In this document: positions 17,306 to 26,741 of the stretch, piece by piece | Numbering within the stretch: the first letter of the stretch is position 1 | Layout: each line of letters starts with the position of its first letter | DNA from: UTCFX2 sp963788145 | Lineage (GTDB): Bacteria > Chloroflexota > Anaerolineae > Anaerolineales > UBA4823 | NCBI GenBank assembly: GCA_963788145.1 | Contig: CAWBFQ010000009.1 | Location: forward strand, 24,108 to 88,107 | Length of the DNA: 64,000 bases | Reading direction: 5' to 3' | Translations under genes and position numbers: made by a program | The notes under the pieces: model-generated | The model's database searches: none | What the model saw: the letters and a program-made list of their open reading frames with translations, nothing else | What the model was told of the DNA's origin: nothing

Positions 17306-19428
17306 TGAATGGAACCCTGCACTTTCTGATAGATTTTTTGACCTGTTTCATCAAACTGATATTGCCCACTGGCGCTTTCCCACAGGTTGCAGACCGAGGT
17401 GTTCATATTTGTCCAGGCATGGTAAGCCTGCAGGCTTAGATCGTAAGCGCGCTGCCATTCTCCGAGGTGAAGACAACCTTCGATGAATGGCAGTAATTCG
17501 TGTGCATTTTTCCGAAAAAAGTTCTTCTCTTCCTTAAAAGCCTCGTTGCCCAGTACAGCGATTTTATCCCAATCCTGATACTGGCGGGCTAACTCAGCTT
17601 TCTCAAAGTAATAACACCAGTCCAACTCAGGAGGCGGACCGAAGAACTGCATGGGAGGTTGGGCGTTCGAAGACGGTTTCTGCAATGGATCGCTACCAGC
17701 AAAGATCAAGCCTGGATCTGAAAGGGGATAGATCTCGCGGAAGTAGCGCGGTTTATCCGGCAGGAATTGGTCAATCTGTGGGTCGATCACTTTTACACAT
17801 GAGCCGGGAGGCCGATAGAACGCCAGGATGGTCTGTTGCATCGAGCCGCTGAAGGGAATGATCCGAAAATACTCATTGATTTCAGTATTCTTTTCCAGGT
17901 TGGGTAGCCCACGGCTCAGTCGAGATTCGGCGTTATACATCAAGTAGGGCAGCTGTGTGATGCCATTTGGTTGAACTTCAAGCTCAGGCGCATAGGTCCA
18001 GTTGAGTGGAGCTGTGAGGGAATTATCCCACTCGAAGGTAAAAGGCATTTCGGATGTGAGCAAGGTTGTTCCGGGTTGGAGCGCTGGGGCGCGCCAGGTG
18101 AGCTGCCAGAAGAAATCACGCTGTAACAGCCAGTCTTTACGAAACTCAAGCGCGTTATGAAAATGCAGCCCGGCAGCTAAACTGGCGACCAGTGATACCA
18201 GCAGGATGCTTACCCAGGCGCGTACGCTGATCCATTCGAATAACCCAGCCAATAACAACGCCGCGCCCAGCATCATTGGCAGGGTGAAACGGTCCCACGG
18301 AAAAAAAAGCTCGATGCGCAGGTTGGTAGGCCAGATTGGGATACCCGCCAAAAGCAGAGAAAGAATGCCAAGCCCCATCGCCTGGAGACCCCAGCGCCGG
18401 CGCGTTTGATTGGATAGCGACGAGGAGACATCTTGCTTATTGCGTAACAATAAAAGAAAAACCGCCAGCATAAGGAAGACACCGATGGATATGGCGGCAT
18501 ATTTTGCTACTACGCTGGTGGGGTTGCCGGATAGCCAGGCAAAATCGAGTATCTGACGCCAGGCCAGGACGCTGGATTTGAAGATGTCCTGTAGTATAGC
18601 CCATCCGAGATTGAACAAGGTCGCCAGTGGATTGCTCTTTAAATCACTGAACAGAGTAATTTCAGCTCGTGGCGTTTTGTTGGTTATCCGCCAGGCCAGG
18701 AATAGCAGATCCATTAATAGATATGGCAGCCATATGATGCCGGTGCGTTTCAGGAGTTGTTGGTCCATGATTGAGGCTGGCGCGTTTGATCCCCCGCCAG
18801 CTTCAACCGCCGGATGTACTATATCCGCCTTAATTGCCAGCCACAGCAGGACTGGTCGCAGAAATTCAAGCCCGAAGAAGTGTTCAGCCGTGAAGATGGC
18901 ATAGAGGCTCACAAAAATGGATATCAGGTAGAGTTGCCAGAACCAGTGTGGTTTGCGCACTGCCCAGAGCATCAGCGCCCATGAAGCCAGGTAAAGTGCG
19001 AGAACCAGGAAAGCATTTCCGTAGGTGATGGCGATATACTGCTGTTTGAAACCTGGATAAACTGCAAAAAGCAGGACAACACCTGTGATGGAAACAAGAT
19101 GTTTCGACCAGACCGCCCGCAGCGCCCACCATAGCGCCAGACAGGCCAAGCCGCGGGTGAAAATGGCGAAGATTTGCCAACTGAGGGGCGCTTCTCCTAA
19201 TACGCTGGTGGTGAGCATATAGATCGGCGCCAGGAGAGGCCGGTCGAAGGCGAAGGCTGCTGGGAAGCTGGATGGTCCCAAAAAATGGATATACCAGACA
19301 ATCGTCCAGTCGTCCCAAAAATAACCCATCTCAGAGGCAAGGCTTCCATAGGCGGCTGCGCACAGAGCAAAGAAAAATAGAGGCGCTGTCCAAAGGGGGA
19401 GAAATAGCTTATTGGTAATTGATTTCAT
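17293..19428 (-). CDS. GT-C-like polytopic membrane protein, paralog 3 of 4
   Basis: About 711 residues from ATG 19428, whose first base is the last base of the preceding stop (TAATG); an ATG four codons earlier (19440) is the alternative. The acidic first loop is YFWDDWTIVWYIHFLGP. Other shared blocks: FDRPLLAPIYMLTT, AVYPGFKQQYIAITYGN, HFFGLEFLRPVLLW, FPWDRFTLPMML, FFWQLTWRAPALQPGTTLL, WDNSLTAPLNWTY, LPYLMYNAESRLS, PPGSCVKVIDPQIDQ, and PELDWCYYFEKAEL. It ends with TPR-like helices (DWDKIAVLGNEAF, EWQRAYDLSLQAY) and GSIQCPN. The motif set is more complete than in paralog 4. Same inferred role as the others. Confidence 0.75.
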   Translation of the reverse strand: MKSITNKLFLPLWTAPLFFFALCAAAYGSLASEMGYFWDDWTIVWYIHFLGPSSFPAAFAFDRPLLAPIYMLTTSVLGEAPLSWQIFAIFTRGLACLALWWALRAVWSKHLVSITGVVLLFAVYPGFKQQYIAITYGNAFLVLALYLASWALMLWAVRKPHWFWQLYLISIFVSLYAIFTAEHFFGLEFLRPVLLWLAIKADIVHPAVEAGGGSNAPASIMDQQLLKRTGIIWLPYLLMDLLFLAWRITNKTPRAEITLFSDLKSNPLATLFNLGWAILQDIFKSSVLAWRQILDFAWLSGNPTSVVAKYAAISIGVFLMLAVFLLLLRNKQDVSSSLSNQTRRRWGLQAMGLGILSLLLAGIPIWPTNLRIELFFPWDRFTLPMMLGAALLLAGLFEWISVRAWVSILLVSLVASLAAGLHFHNALEFRKDWLLQRDFFWQLTWRAPALQPGTTLLTSEMPFTFEWDNSLTAPLNWTYAPELEVQPNGITQLPYLMYNAESRLSRGLPNLEKNTEINEYFRIIPFSGSMQQTILAFYRPPGSCVKVIDPQIDQFLPDKPRYFREIYPLSDPGLIFAGSDPLQKPSSNAQPPMQFFGPPPELDWCYYFEKAELARQYQDWDKIAVLGNEAFKEEKNFFRKNAHELLPFIEGCLHLGEWQRAYDLSLQAYHAWTNMNTSVCNLWESASGQYQFDETGQKIYQKVQGSIQCPN

Positions 19429-21542
19429 TAAGACCCGCATTGCAGTTGTTGTTGAAGTGCATCAAAGTATGACCGACCTTGTACATCCAGGCTGGTCTGT
19501 TGGTTGAGCGTTTTCCAGGTATTACAGAGCATTCGCCTTAGTCTCTTGTCCGCGTTGTAGGCTTTGTTGCTCAACTCGAAAGATTTCTCCCAATCGCCAT
19601 TATGCCCATAACCGATAATAAAGGGGATTAACTCAGAATAATCTTTTGGAGTGGTTTTGGATAAATCCTTCAGGGCTATATTCCCCAGGTCAACCACCTG
19701 TTGCCAATCACTCTTCTGGCGAGCCAGGTCGGCTTTCTCAAAATAATAACACCAACCGGGATCCGGCTCTGAACCAAAGAAATACGCCGGGGGGCGGGCT
19801 GATTCACCGCTGATATCAATCTCGGAATCGCCCGGGTTGATCAAGTTTAGGTCAGAAAGCGGCAATAACTCACGGAATAGGCGCGGTTTATCCGGGAGGT
19901 ACTGGTCTTTTTCAGGATCGATGACTTTCAGGCAACCAGGAGGTCTGAAAACTACATAGATCGCTTGAGAAGTTGACCCGTTGAAATAGAGCATCCGATT
20001 CTCAGCGTTGATAGGGATACTTCTTTTGCCTGACAAAGATTGTAGCTCCGAAGCTTCATGATAAAGCCAGGCATCATATATGACATATGGCATTTCGTAC
20101 GAACCGTTCAGGGGAGCGTACATCCAATTCAGCGGCGCGGTCAATGAATAGCCATTGTTGTAGGTAAATGGTAATTCGCTCACTAATACTGCTGTGCCTG
20201 TTTGTAGACTGGGCGCTCTCCAGGCCATCTGCCAAAAGAAGTCCTTTTGGGATTGCCATTCTCGTCGGATTGATAAGGCCACTTGAAAATGCATTCCTGC
20301 GCCCAGCCCAACGATTACGCCAGTGATGAGAAGCAATTGCCATCGTTTCCAGGTGAATAATTGTAGCAGTCCGAATAGCAAGATGGACGTTCCCATCATC
20401 ATCGATATCGTAAAACGGTCCCATGGAAAGGCCAACTCAAGATGCAAATTTGTGGTCCAAACCGGAATGCCTCCTAGAAGCAACGCAATCGCACCCAATA
20501 GGATCATCTGCAGCGCTCTTCGTTTCCTTGAGGTGGCCTGTGGCAAATGTGATTTTGAGGCCCCTAACCTGGCTAAATAGAAGATGGTCAACAGTCCCGC
20601 GCTTGCTACGATAAGAACATAGATGAGGATAACACTCATCTCATAACCGGCCAATAAATTGCCGGGTTGAAACGCTTGCACCCAGGCTAATGCGCTGGCT
20701 TCAAAAAGATCCTGGAAAATCGTCCCAATGATCTCCAATAACCCCGAGATCGGATTTGCCAGGATCTTATCCAGGGCAGTGATGGAACCTCGCGGTGTAG
20801 GTGTGACGATGCGCCAGGTTAAGAAAGACAAAATGACCAATCCAAAAGGTAAGTAGTATAAAAACGCTTTTTGCAGGCGTTTGCGAACCAGTGGGATTTG
20901 CTCGCTAAGAATCATCCATAGGAAGATCGGGCGCAACAGCTCCAAGCCAAAATAGTACTCCATGGTAAATAAAGCCAAAGCGCCAGTAACGATGGAGGTG
21001 ACGTAGAGAAGCCAGAACCATTCAACCCGGCGGATAGCCCAGTTCATTGCCCCCATGGAGAAAAGTGTCAGAGCCAGGATAAAGATGTGATGCGCTCTGG
21101 TAACCGGTATATGGATCGAAATGAATCCTGGATAGACAGCAAATAAGAAAGCAATTCCAGCGACTTCAGTCGAGCGGCGTGGCCAGAGTCCATACAGCGC
21201 CCACCACAGGCTTACACAACTCAGCCAACGGACAATGACTCCAAAGATTTGCCAAACCAGAGGGTTTTGGTCAAACAGACTGGCGGTCAGCGCCATGAGC
21301 CAACCCAGTAAAGGTCGGTCCATAAAATATGCTTGTGGAAATTCGAGCGGCCCCAGGAAATGGATAACCCAGACCAACGACCAATCATCAAAATGGACAC
21401 CTAACTTTGTAAGCATGAACCCATAGCTGAGAATGCACAGCCCTAACAGCGCCAGAGGAACTGAATAGATGGGAAAGCGAGCCTGGAAAAGGGGCTGTTG
21501 GAACCAGCCCCTCAAGTGGCTTTTGCTAATTGAGTTTTGCAT
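19428..21542 (-). CDS. GT-C-like polytopic membrane protein, paralog 4 of 4 (next to alaS)
   Basis: 704 residues from ATG 21542, which lies 17 bases inside the end of alaS; the frame is open further upstream but only as a shadow of alaS. It is the most divergent copy: the acidic loop reads VHFDDWSLVWVIHFLGP (Phe replaces Trp/Tyr before DD) and the QQYI block becomes AVYPGFISIHIPVTRAHH. Conserved parts: MDRPLLGWLMAL, YYFGLELLRPIFLW, FPWDRFTISMMM, FFWQMAWRAPSLQTGT, YSLTAPLNWMY, MPYVIYDAW, YFNGSTSQAIYVVFRPPGC, and DPGWCYYFEKADL. The TPR-like tail is DWQQVVDLGNIAL and DWEKSFELSNKAY, ending QQLQCGS. It opens the glycosylation-type chain behind alaS. Confidence 0.75.
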   Translation of the reverse strand: MQNSISKSHLRGWFQQPLFQARFPIYSVPLALLGLCILSYGFMLTKLGVHFDDWSLVWVIHFLGPLEFPQAYFMDRPLLGWLMALTASLFDQNPLVWQIFGVIVRWLSCVSLWWALYGLWPRRSTEVAGIAFLFAVYPGFISIHIPVTRAHHIFILALTLFSMGAMNWAIRRVEWFWLLYVTSIVTGALALFTMEYYFGLELLRPIFLWMILSEQIPLVRKRLQKAFLYYLPFGLVILSFLTWRIVTPTPRGSITALDKILANPISGLLEIIGTIFQDLFEASALAWVQAFQPGNLLAGYEMSVILIYVLIVASAGLLTIFYLARLGASKSHLPQATSRKRRALQMILLGAIALLLGGIPVWTTNLHLELAFPWDRFTISMMMGTSILLFGLLQLFTWKRWQLLLITGVIVGLGAGMHFQVALSIRREWQSQKDFFWQMAWRAPSLQTGTAVLVSELPFTYNNGYSLTAPLNWMYAPLNGSYEMPYVIYDAWLYHEASELQSLSGKRSIPINAENRMLYFNGSTSQAIYVVFRPPGCLKVIDPEKDQYLPDKPRLFRELLPLSDLNLINPGDSEIDISGESARPPAYFFGSEPDPGWCYYFEKADLARQKSDWQQVVDLGNIALKDLSKTTPKDYSELIPFIIGYGHNGDWEKSFELSNKAYNADKRLRRMLCNTWKTLNQQTSLDVQGRSYFDALQQQLQCGS

Positions 21543-24300
21543 ATATCCAATGATTGACTTGTTCCAACGCCTCGTCCAGTTGGCTGGCATCCTTCCCGCC
21601 AGCCTGGGCCAGGGTGGGACGACCACCTCCCCCGCCGCCTAGGAATCCCCCTATGTACTTAACCAGTTCGACAGCATTCAATCCATGTTCGACCAGTTCC
21701 TGGCTTACCGCCGCTACAACGAACGGACGTCCTTCCTGGGCCGATCCCAGAACTACACTGCCGCTTGGAAAACGCTCGCGGAAACGATCCGTAAGCTGGC
21801 GTAGTGTGTCAGCGTCGGTATCCGCCAGGCTGGCTGTCAACAGGGGATAACCCTGGCCGGTACTGGATTGGATCGTGGCTACAGATGCTGTCAGCAGTTT
21901 TTCGAAATCAAAAAAGGCTTGTTTGCGGCGCAGCTCAACAATCTCTTTTCGGAGGGCAATCACATCGTCCAATACTTGCCGGGTACGCTCTGGCGCCTCA
22001 TCAGGGGAAGCGTCTAACAAAGCCGCTGTCTGCTTGAGCAGGCGAAATCGATCTCGCACCAATTCATATGCCGCTCGTCCGGTGACAGCCTCTATCCGGC
22101 GGATTCCAGCCGCAGTACTGCCTTCGCTGGTGATTAAGAAAAGCCCGATGTCGCCGGTTTCATCGACGTGTGTGCCGCCGCACAGCTCATTGGAGAAGAT
22201 TTGCGGTTCACCGATTGTGATGTTGCGGACAATCTCGCCATATTTTTCCCCAAACAAGGCGGTCGCTCCTTCTTGAATAGCTTGTTGAAGCGGCTTGATT
22301 TGAGTAGTCAAGCTGAAATCCCCCAGGATATTCTGGTTTACTCCTGTCTCGACCTGGTCGATTTGATCGGGGGTGAGGGCTTGCGGGTGAGTGAAATCGA
22401 AACGCAGGTGATCGGGTGCAACCAGCGAACCAGCCTGGCGGGCATGTTCTCCTAACACCTTGTGCAATTCGGCATGCAGCAGGTGGGTGGCTGTGTGGTT
22501 GCGCATGATATCCCTTCGCCGCTGGCGATCGACGGCTGCTATGGCTATATCCCCGGTGAAGGGTGTGCCTCGAATCACCTGGCCGACATGCACAATCATT
22601 CCGGCGGCAGGTTTGCGCATACCGCTGATCTGGATCTCCCACTTCGGGCTGTTGGGACGATCAACACTACCAGCACTCATGATCACACCACTGTCTGAAA
22701 CCTGACCGCCTGATTCGACATAGAAGCCCGTTTTAGGCAGCACCACTTCAACCCGGTCGCCTGGTTGAACCGACTCAACTACTTGATCACCGCTTACCAG
22801 AGCCACTATTGGGGCTTGCGCTTCCAACAATTCGTATGGGTTATTGAGCACCCCCTCAGAGGGCAGTTTACCCTCGGCAGTCAGGGTTTGGAACAGGGTG
22901 CGAAAAATATCTACGTCCTCGCCCCCCTGTGGCCCAAAAGCTTCGCCAGCTCCAGATGCCAGGCGGTGCTGGTCCATCGCGGTCAGGAAACCTTTCTCGT
23001 CCACTTCCAGGCCTCCTTCACGGGCGATATCGCGTGTGATCTCTAGTGGAAGCCCATAGGTAGCGTACAGGTCAAATGCCTGGTCGCCCGGCAGGATGGT
23101 TTCGTTTTGAGCTTTCAAACGATTGAGAAAATTCTCCAGTTTCGCGACCCCACCCTCCACTGTGCGTTGGAAGCGCTCTTCTTCGCTGGTCAGATTGGTC
23201 AGGATCGTGGCCTGATTCCGTTTGAGCTCTGGATAGAAATCACCGTAATTCTCGATCACCTGCGCTGCGATTCTGGCGAGGAAAGGTTCAGTTAAGCCGA
23301 TTTTGGCTCCAAAGCGGGCCGCCCGGCGGATGATCATCCGGCACACGTAATTGCGCCCAATATTCCCCGGCACTACGCCGTCCGCAATCAAAAAAGCCGC
23401 TGTCCGTGTGTGATCGGCGATCACCCGGTAAGGGGTCGGATCCTGGTCTACCTGCTCTGTGCTGGCTCCGGTCATCTGTTGAGCGACTTGAATGAGCGGG
23501 AGGAGCAGGTCGGTCTGGTAATTCGATTTTTTATCCTGCAGGACTGAGACGATCCGCTCCAACCCCATCCCCGTATCGACGTGTTTGGATGCCAGCGGCT
23601 CAAGGTTGTTTGGGCCGATCCGGTTATATTGAATAAACACCAGGTTCCATAGCTCAAGGAAGCGTTTGCAATCGCCATTCACCTGGCAGATATGACCGGG
23701 GATGCCTTGTTTATCGCAGAATTCCATTCCACGATCGAGGTGGATCTCGCTACACGGTCCGCACGGACCGATTTCAGCCATCTCCCAGAAATTGTCTTTG
23801 CGCCCGAAGAAAAGCACTTGATTTGGGTTAATCCCGGGCTGCTTACGCCATTCGACCGCCGCTTCCTCATCGGCGGGGATATCTCCTTTGTCATCTTTGA
23901 AACAGGTTGTCCATAGATTTTCTTTTGGTAAACTCCAAACATCGGTCAAGAGCTGCCAAGCCCAGGTGATGGCTTCTTTCTTATAGTAATCGCCGAACGA
24001 CCAATTGCCTAGCATCTCAAAGAAAGTATGATGGGTATCATCCCGACCTACGTCATCCAGGTCGTTATGCTTACCCGCCACACGCATACATTTCTGCGAA
24101 TTAGTAGCCCGGACGTAAGGGCGCTTATCGGTGCCCAGGAATACATCCTTAAATTGAACCATTCCGGCATTGGTGAACAGCAATGTCTGGTCTCCGCCTG
24201 GAACGAGTGAGGAGGAGGGGACGAAAGTATGACCTTGCTCGACGAAAAAGTCGATAAAATCCTGACGAATTTGTGCTCCGGAGAGATTTTGAGGGATCAT
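21526..24300 (-). CDS. alaS: Alanyl-tRNA synthetase
   Basis: 924 residues, slightly longer than the usual 870-880. It charges tRNA-Ala in the cytoplasm. Class II catalytic domain at the N-terminus (IRQDFIDFFVEQGHTFVPSSSLVPGGDQTLLFTNAGMVQF, quoted only in part as the canonical start), then GRNYVCRMIIRRAARFG, the editing domain with zinc ligands NHTATHLLHAELH and NELCGGTHVDETG, and the C-terminal glycine-rich GGFLGGGGGGRPTLAQAGG. ATG 24300 has GGAG seven bases upstream. An extended -10 promoter lies at 24345-24353. It heads the long minus-strand block reaching 6079 and overlaps the first GT-C-like gene by 17 bases, so these membrane proteins are tied to its transcription. Confidence 0.97.
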   Translation of the reverse strand: MIPQNLSGAQIRQDFIDFFVEQGHTFVPSSSLVPGGDQTLLFTNAGMVQFKDVFLGTDKRPYVRATNSQKCMRVAGKHNDLDDVGRDDTHHTFFEMLGNWSFGDYYKKEAITWAWQLLTDVWSLPKENLWTTCFKDDKGDIPADEEAAVEWRKQPGINPNQVLFFGRKDNFWEMAEIGPCGPCSEIHLDRGMEFCDKQGIPGHICQVNGDCKRFLELWNLVFIQYNRIGPNNLEPLASKHVDTGMGLERIVSVLQDKKSNYQTDLLLPLIQVAQQMTGASTEQVDQDPTPYRVIADHTRTAAFLIADGVVPGNIGRNYVCRMIIRRAARFGAKIGLTEPFLARIAAQVIENYGDFYPELKRNQATILTNLTSEEERFQRTVEGGVAKLENFLNRLKAQNETILPGDQAFDLYATYGLPLEITRDIAREGGLEVDEKGFLTAMDQHRLASGAGEAFGPQGGEDVDIFRTLFQTLTAEGKLPSEGVLNNPYELLEAQAPIVALVSGDQVVESVQPGDRVEVVLPKTGFYVESGGQVSDSGVIMSAGSVDRPNSPKWEIQISGMRKPAAGMIVHVGQVIRGTPFTGDIAIAAVDRQRRRDIMRNHTATHLLHAELHKVLGEHARQAGSLVAPDHLRFDFTHPQALTPDQIDQVETGVNQNILGDFSLTTQIKPLQQAIQEGATALFGEKYGEIVRNITIGEPQIFSNELCGGTHVDETGDIGLFLITSEGSTAAGIRRIEAVTGRAAYELVRDRFRLLKQTAALLDASPDEAPERTRQVLDDVIALRKEIVELRRKQAFFDFEKLLTASVATIQSSTGQGYPLLTASLADTDADTLRQLTDRFRERFPSGSVVLGSAQEGRPFVVAAVSQELVEHGLNAVELVKYIGGFLGGGGGGRPTLAQAGGKDASQLDEALEQVNHWIYAKLN

Positions 24301-24344
24301 GCGAACTCCATAACGTTTAATATACTCGTATTGTGAACCCGCTA

Positions 24345-24353
24345 ATTATACCA
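24345..24353 (-). promoter_or_regulatory. Extended -10 promoter for alaS
   Basis: On the minus strand TGGTATAAT combines the TGn extension with a perfect TATAAT (complement of 24345-24350), 45 bases before the alaS ATG. No convincing -35 is visible, which extended -10 promoters can do without. Confidence 0.45.
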
Positions 24354-24438
24354 ACGTTGCAAAAAAACGCATTATTACGAAAATTATGAAAAGATGTTTA
24401 CCTGCTTCGGTTAAAGTTGGTATACAATAGCGTTTGTC

Positions 24439-26007
24439 ATGAACCGATTTCTATATCTGACCGTTTTTGTCTCCGGGATGACAACCCTGGCTCTTGAATT
24501 TGCGGCTTCACGTTTGTTGGGGAGTGTGTTTGGCACAAGCAACTTGGTCTGGGCCAGCATCATCGGGTTGATCTTGATCTATCTGACCATCGGCTATTTC
24601 CTGGGAGGACGCTGGGCCGACCGCTCACCGTACCCAGGAACGATGTACCGCATCCTGGCTTGGGGTGCATTCCTGGCTGGGGTTGTCCCGTTGATCTCGC
24701 GCCCAGTGCTGCGGCTGGCTGCGAACGCCTTCGACCAGCTTCAAATCGGTGTGCTTTTGGGTTCTTTCACGGCTGTGTTAATCTTGTTCAGCCTGCCGGT
24801 CACACTGTTGGGGATGATCTCTCCATTTGCGATCCGGCTGGCGATCCGTGATCCGCTCCAGGCCGGGAGTGTATCCGGGCGTGTCTACGCTATTTCTACT
24901 CTGGGCTCATTTATCGGGACATTTCTTCCGGTGCTTGTCTTTATTCCGCTGGTCGGCACCACCTGGACATTTATTCTTTTCAGCGAGTTATTATTGATGG
25001 TTGCGTTGGTTGGCCTATGGCTCAGCCAAGGCTTGCGCGCGGCGCTGCGTCTTGCCTGGATGCCAGTGGTTCTTTTGGCGATTGGCGTATTATTAGCCAG
25101 CCGTCCGATTAAGGATACGGTTGGCCAGATCTATGAAGAAGAATCGGCCTATAACTATATCCAGGTCCTGGAAGAAGATGGATATCGCCTGCTCCGTTTG
25201 AATGAAGGTCAGGGAATTCATTCGATGTGGCATCCCCAAGAAATCGATTTCGTCGGCCCCTGGGAGCAGTTTCTAGCGGCTCCATTCTTCAACCCGGCGC
25301 CCTACAGTCCGGACCAAGTGCAGAGCATGGCCATTATCGGGCTGGCGGCTGGAACGGTGGCCCGCCAGGCAACCGCGGTGTATGGACCAATCCCAATCGA
25401 CGGTTTTGAAATTGACCCGGCCATCATCCAGGTGGGGCGAGATTACTTTGACATGAACCAGCCAAACTTGCAGGCAATCGCCGAGGACGGACGGGTTGGT
25501 CTGGAGAAAAGCGACCGGCGCTATACGATCATTGGCGTTGACGCCTATCGACCTCCATATATCCCCTGGCACCTGACAACTTTCGAGTTTTTCAAAGTGG
25601 TGCACGATCACCTGACCGAGGATGGCGTTCTGGTGATCAATGTTGGACGCTCGCCAGATGACCGGCGCTTAATTGATGGTTTGGTCGGAACAATCCGACA
25701 GGTATTTCCGAGCGTGTATGTAATGGACGTGCCGAATTCGTTCAACTCGATTGTTTATGCTACAGCCCGCCCCACTCGCATCCAGGATTTCTATAAGAAC
25801 CTGCTCGACTTGTATTCTCGTCCGGATGTTCACCCGCTTTTGCTGCGCTCACTGGAAAGGGTTGTGTTCTTTCTCCAACCCACCCCTGACAGCCAGGTGG
25901 TCTTTACGGACGATCAAGCTCCAATTGAATGGATCACGAATAATATGGTTTTGAATTATGTCCTGTTTGGCGAACTCGAAATACTTACTGAAGGATCACA
26001 GAAATGA
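24439..26007 (+). CDS. Fused membrane/spermidine-synthase-like protein
   Basis: 522 residues. The N-terminal 220 form about seven transmembrane helices (FLYLTVFVSGMTTLALEFAASRLLG is the recognisable start, shown in part). The C-terminal 280 are a Rossmann methyltransferase-like fold of the SpeE family: MAIIGLAAGTVARQ, GFEIDPAIIQVGRDYFDM, VGLEKSDRRYTIIGVDAYRPPY, and DGVLVINVGR. The expected catalytic Asp pair of true spermidine synthase is only partly kept (IGVDAY), so aminopropyl transfer is not certain; 'fused spermidine synthase' is the family label. There is no ribosome site; a TACAAT/TATACA -10 lies about 10-16 bases before the ATG, so the mRNA may be leaderless. It overlaps the next gene by ATGA. 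Confidence 0.8.
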   Translation: MNRFLYLTVFVSGMTTLALEFAASRLLGSVFGTSNLVWASIIGLILIYLTIGYFLGGRWADRSPYPGTMYRILAWGAFLAGVVPLISRPVLRLAANAFDQLQIGVLLGSFTAVLILFSLPVTLLGMISPFAIRLAIRDPLQAGSVSGRVYAISTLGSFIGTFLPVLVFIPLVGTTWTFILFSELLLMVALVGLWLSQGLRAALRLAWMPVVLLAIGVLLASRPIKDTVGQIYEEESAYNYIQVLEEDGYRLLRLNEGQGIHSMWHPQEIDFVGPWEQFLAAPFFNPAPYSPDQVQSMAIIGLAAGTVARQATAVYGPIPIDGFEIDPAIIQVGRDYFDMNQPNLQAIAEDGRVGLEKSDRRYTIIGVDAYRPPYIPWHLTTFEFFKVVHDHLTEDGVLVINVGRSPDDRRLIDGLVGTIRQVFPSVYVMDVPNSFNSIVYATARPTRIQDFYKNLLDLYSRPDVHPLLLRSLERVVFFLQPTPDSQVVFTDDQAPIEWITNNMVLNYVLFGELEILTEGSQK

Positions 26008-26714
26008 GTCTAGTGCAACAAGCCAATTCTCCATCCACGAACACCCGCCTGTATGCAGCCCTTGGCTGGCTGGTCACTTTGCTTGTCCCAGTCGCGATCG
26101 TGCTGACTGCTATCCGTGCGCTGCTGTTTCCCTGGTTCCTTCCGTTTGAGTATCATATGCCAGGTTTCCCATCGGATTCGTATGGTTTCACGTTAGAAGA
26201 TCGTTTGTACTGGTCTCGTTTTGCGATGGATTATCTGGTCAATGATGCCGGGATTGAGTACCTTGGCGACCTGCGTTTTGCAGATGGTTCGCCGGTCTAC
26301 AATGAACGCGAGCTCCACCACATGGTGGATGTGAAGATCGCGATAAAGAATGCCCTGGCGGTTTGGCTGATCTCGCTGGTCGTATTGGTCGGGCTGGGGT
26401 TATGGGCGCATTTATCTAACCAGATCAGGTGGAAGCAGGAATATCTGCATGGGTTGGGTCGCGGTGGCTGGCTGACCGTGTTTCTGGTAGGCGGTGTGAT
26501 CGTATTTGTGGTGGTTGGCTTTGGGGTTTTCTTTGTAGCCTTCCACAATATGTTCTTCGAGCCTGGCACCTGGATGTTTTTTTGGAGTGATACCCTCATC
26601 CGGCTCTTTCCGGAAAGATTCTGGCGAGATATTTTTATTTATGTTGGGCTGATTTCGGCCGGATTGGGCTGGCTGCTGGCAGTTCGAACCCAGACGAGAT
26701 TGCGAAAACGATGA
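26004..26714 (+). CDS. TIGR01906-type integral membrane protein
   Basis: 236 residues with four transmembrane helices (about 20-42, 112-135, 152-178, 205-225). Helices 1-2 are separated by an external loop containing the family pattern FGFTLEDRLYWSRF-like 'YGFTLEDRLYWSRFAMDYL' and 'ELHHMVDVKIAIKN', typical of the DUF1461/TIGR01906 family described from lactobacilli and chloroflexotes. Function unknown. Its start codon overlaps the stop of the spermidine-synthase-like gene (ATGA), so the two membrane proteins are co-translated. It converges on gpmA with 27 bases between and no clear terminator. Confidence 0.8.
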   Translation: MSLVQQANSPSTNTRLYAALGWLVTLLVPVAIVLTAIRALLFPWFLPFEYHMPGFPSDSYGFTLEDRLYWSRFAMDYLVNDAGIEYLGDLRFADGSPVYNERELHHMVDVKIAIKNALAVWLISLVVLVGLGLWAHLSNQIRWKQEYLHGLGRGGWLTVFLVGGVIVFVVVGFGVFFVAFHNMFFEPGTWMFFWSDTLIRLFPERFWRDIFIYVGLISAGLGWLLAVRTQTRLRKR

Positions 26715-26741
26715 GAACCAGGCTTGTTCTTATTCCTGCTT

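Noticed and set aside
12939..21542. Four GT-C-like genes as an assembly duplication of one gene
   Set aside because: The copies differ throughout in protein sequence, length and start/stop overlap, so they are true diverged paralogs.
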